6,829 nt of DNA from Pyramidobacter sp. (GTDB lineage: Bacteria; Synergistota; Synergistia; Synergistales; Dethiosulfovibrionaceae): the NCBI GenBank assembly GCA_017940445.1, contig JAGAYQ010000088.1:1-6829 (forward strand), written 5' to 3'. Position 1 is the stretch's first letter. Each line of letters opens with the position of its first letter. Positions 5,338-6,829 of the stretch are shown in pieces. The notes below the pieces were generated by a model. It ran no database searches. It was not told where the DNA came from and saw only the letters and a program-made list of their open reading frames with translations. The translations under genes and the position numbers were made by a program.

Positions 5338-6279
5338 ATGAGCGGTTTTCTGACAAATCTGGTGATCTTCATCGTCATCGGCCTGGGCTGGTACATGCGC
5401 CGCGTCGGCACGATCACCGAAGCGGGCATGAAAGACATCAACGCGATGCTCTATTCGCTGCTGATGCCCGTGATGTTTTTCAAATCCGGCGCGGGATTCG
5501 ACGCCTCGATGATCCACGGCTGGAGCTTTGCGGCCGTGATGCTGGGCGGTTACGCGGCCGCGACGGTCGTGCTGTGGTTCTTCTCGGGCCTGTTCAAGAT
5601 GCCGCCGGCCCGGCGCGCCGTGTCGATGCTCACGGGCGTGAGGCCGAACGCCGTGTTCATCGGTCTGCCCGTGATGACGCTGTGGCTGGGACAGGCGGGC
5701 ACAGAGGCGCATCTGCTCTGCATCGCCGTGGGCACGCCGTATTTCAACGTCATCCCGCTTTTGCTGGCGCAGATCGCGCTCAACGGCAAGGCCGACATGA
5801 AGTCGGTGCGCGACGCGTTTTTGAAGACGTTCCAGAACCGCATCCTGCTGGCCGGCCTGTTCGGCCTTTTCCTGGGCGCGATGGGCTGGACGCCGTACAT
5901 CCCGCAGTGGGTGATGCGCACGCTCAACGTCTTGGGCAACTGCGGCAACGGTCTGGCGATGCTGGCTATCGGCGCGGCTCTGCATCCGGAGCGGCTTCTG
6001 GACGACGTGAAGATCGCCTGGCCCGATATGCTGATGAAGCTGTTCATCCATCCGGCCATCATCATGGCGGCGTTCATGCTGTTCCCTGCCGGCAGCCCGG
6101 TGCTGCTGCGCGTCACCGTGGTGGGCGCGGCCGTCGCTCCGGCGTTCAACTGCTTCATCCTCGCTCGCGGCTTCGGCATGGACGGCGATTATGCGGCCAT
6201 GCTCGTGGCCTCGTCCACGCTGCTGTGCATGGGCACGTTGCTGTTCTGGATGGAGCTGACGACGCGCGTGTTTGTGTAG
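5338..6279 (+). CDS. AEC-family (auxin efflux carrier type) transporter
   Basis: This 313-residue inner-membrane protein belongs to the family that includes bacterial malonate/malate-type permeases (MdcF, MleP) and plant auxin carriers. It is nearly all hydrophobic, with about ten membrane segments (roughly 4-20, 34-50, 62-84, 102-118, 125-147, 168-185, 197-217, 232-250, 256-278 and 286-305). Family-like features are NAVFIGLPV (104-112), the polar central loop NGKADMKSVRDAFLKTFQNR (149-168), GLAMLAIGAAL (205-215) and a proline-containing helix near HPA (238-240). I chose the ATG at 5338 because the first helix begins at once (MSGFLTNLVIFIVIG) and the length is normal. AAGGA (5322-5326) lies 11 bases upstream. 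The frame is open upstream to 5074, but that region begins inside the terminator hairpin and is low-complexity. The substrate is probably an organic acid or acidic amino acid; its link to the M20 enzymes is inference from position. Confidence 0.9.
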   Translation: MSGFLTNLVIFIVIGLGWYMRRVGTITEAGMKDINAMLYSLLMPVMFFKSGAGFDASMIHGWSFAAVMLGGYAAATVVLWFFSGLFKMPPARRAVSMLTGVRPNAVFIGLPVMTLWLGQAGTEAHLLCIAVGTPYFNVIPLLLAQIALNGKADMKSVRDAFLKTFQNRILLAGLFGLFLGAMGWTPYIPQWVMRTLNVLGNCGNGLAMLAIGAALHPERLLDDVKIAWPDMLMKLFIHPAIIMAAFMLFPAGSPVLLRVTVVGAAVAPAFNCFILARGFGMDGDYAAMLVASSTLLCMGTLLFWMELTTRVFV

Positions 6280-6829
6280 CTATTCTTCCATCGGCTCCTT
6301 CACGGCGGCGTTGGTGAGCGCGCGAAGCTGCCTCCATTGGGGGAGAGCGCGGGCGACGCAGTTCCAGAAACGGACGGAGTGGTCGGGCACCAGCAGGTGG
6401 CACAGTTCGTGGACGACGACGTATTCCAGGCAGCGGGGATCTTTTTCGACCAGGCGGAGATTGAGACACACTCGCCCTGTGCGGGTGTTGCAGCTGCCCC
6501 AGCGTGAGGTCATGCTGCGCACGGTGAGCCCGCTTGCTTCCACGCCTAAAAAAGGCTGCCAGCGGCGCAGCAGCGGCGGCACAGCCGCTTTCATCTGCAC
6601 ACGGTAAAAAAGCTCGATCAGCGCCGCTCGCTCGTCGCGAGTGGAAGCTTCGGGCGCGCGCAGCAGGATCTGTTCGCCGTCGAGCGCGGCGCCGTACGGA
6701 CGTTCGTCGCGCACTCGCAGCGACAAAAAACGCCCCCACAGCGGCACGGTGTCGCCGCTTATGTATTCCAGTTCGACGGTGCGGGCCCGCTGCTTTGCGG
6801 ACGAAACGCGCGTTCTCAGCCAGTCGGCG
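6280..6829 (-). CDS. YgjP-like metallopeptidase (DUF45 / COG1451 type), 5' end beyond the window
   Basis: The 182 visible residues carry a zinc-protease site, YVVVHELCHL with H and E at 6397-6411, followed by LVPDHSVRFW, in which the histidine of PDHS is the likely third ligand. Upstream are the family's SRWGSC block and the segment ISGDTVPLWGRFLSLRV, which matches the usual N-terminal part of YgjP proteins (SGE..pyLGr.Y.L). A GTG at 6745-6747 could be taken as the start, but the frame stays open through YISGDTVPL and ADWLRTRV to the right edge and those residues look family-like. The true start therefore lies outside. The protein is probably cytoplasmic and its substrates are not well known for the family. 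The stop TAG (complement of 6280-6282) abuts the stop of the convergent transporter gene. One difference from the more common HELAH is the cysteine in HELCH. Confidence 0.88.
   Translation of the reverse strand, partial: ADWLRTRVSSAKQRARTVELEYISGDTVPLWGRFLSLRVRDERPYGAALDGEQILLRAPEASTRDERAALIELFYRVQMKAAVPPLLRRWQPFLGVEASGLTVRSMTSRWGSCNTRTGRVCLNLRLVEKDPRCLEYVVVHELCHLLVPDHSVRFWNCVARALPQWRQLRALTNAAVKEPMEE

Noticed and set aside
1..6829. A new defence, secretion or mobile system
   Set aside because: I looked for nucleases, helicases, toxins with antitoxins, transposases, reverse transcriptases and RNA genes on both strands and found none.

Overview
The window is GC-rich coding DNA broken by AT-richer intergenic stretches, from a Gram-negative (diderm) bacterium: it carries a surface adhesin of the YadA-like trimeric autotransporter type. 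The mix of adhesin, paired M20 amidohydrolases and an AEC carrier, with GC-rich codon use, would fit an anaerobic, amino-acid-using bacterium such as a member of the Synergistota. That placement is a guess from gene content and style, not a measurement.

Layout. (1) Positions 1-2003, minus strand: the 5' two-thirds or so of a trimeric autotransporter adhesin, with signal peptide, a head of 14-residue repeats, stalk and three neck motifs. It runs off the left edge before any membrane anchor. Its frame is open throughout except for a single TAA at 1731-1733, so as written it is a broken gene or a switched-off allele. (2) 2004-2250: divergent intergenic region with a near-perfect extended -10 for the adhesin, a weaker candidate promoter for the rightward genes, and a small inverted/direct repeat between them. 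(3) 2251-3432, plus strand: an M20-family metal-dependent amidohydrolase. (4) 3433-3657: intergenic region holding a roughly 165-bp element with inverted ends built from an ACACAAAG/ACACGAAG motif. (5) 3658-5040, plus: a second, distinct M20 amidohydrolase of the AbgB (p-aminobenzoyl-glutamate hydrolase subunit B) type. (6) 5056-5096: a strong intrinsic terminator. (7) 5097-5337: a leader with hairpins. (8) 5338-6279, plus: a ten-helix AEC-family (auxin efflux carrier type) transporter. (9) 6280 to the right edge, minus: a YgjP-type HExxH metallopeptidase, missing its N-terminus, whose stop codon directly abuts that of the transporter.

How the genes may work together. The two M20 enzymes lie on the same strand and probably hydrolyse amide-linked conjugates (N-acyl or aminobenzoyl amino acids, or dipeptides). 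The AEC carrier downstream could move the substrate or the released organic acid across the inner membrane, but a terminator separates it from the enzymes, so it is at most a neighbouring transcription unit. The adhesin and the YgjP-like protease look unrelated to this block. I see no tRNA, rRNA, CRISPR array, transposase, phage gene or defence system. The most unusual things here are the nonsense codon inside the adhesin repeat array and the inverted-repeat element between the M20 genes.
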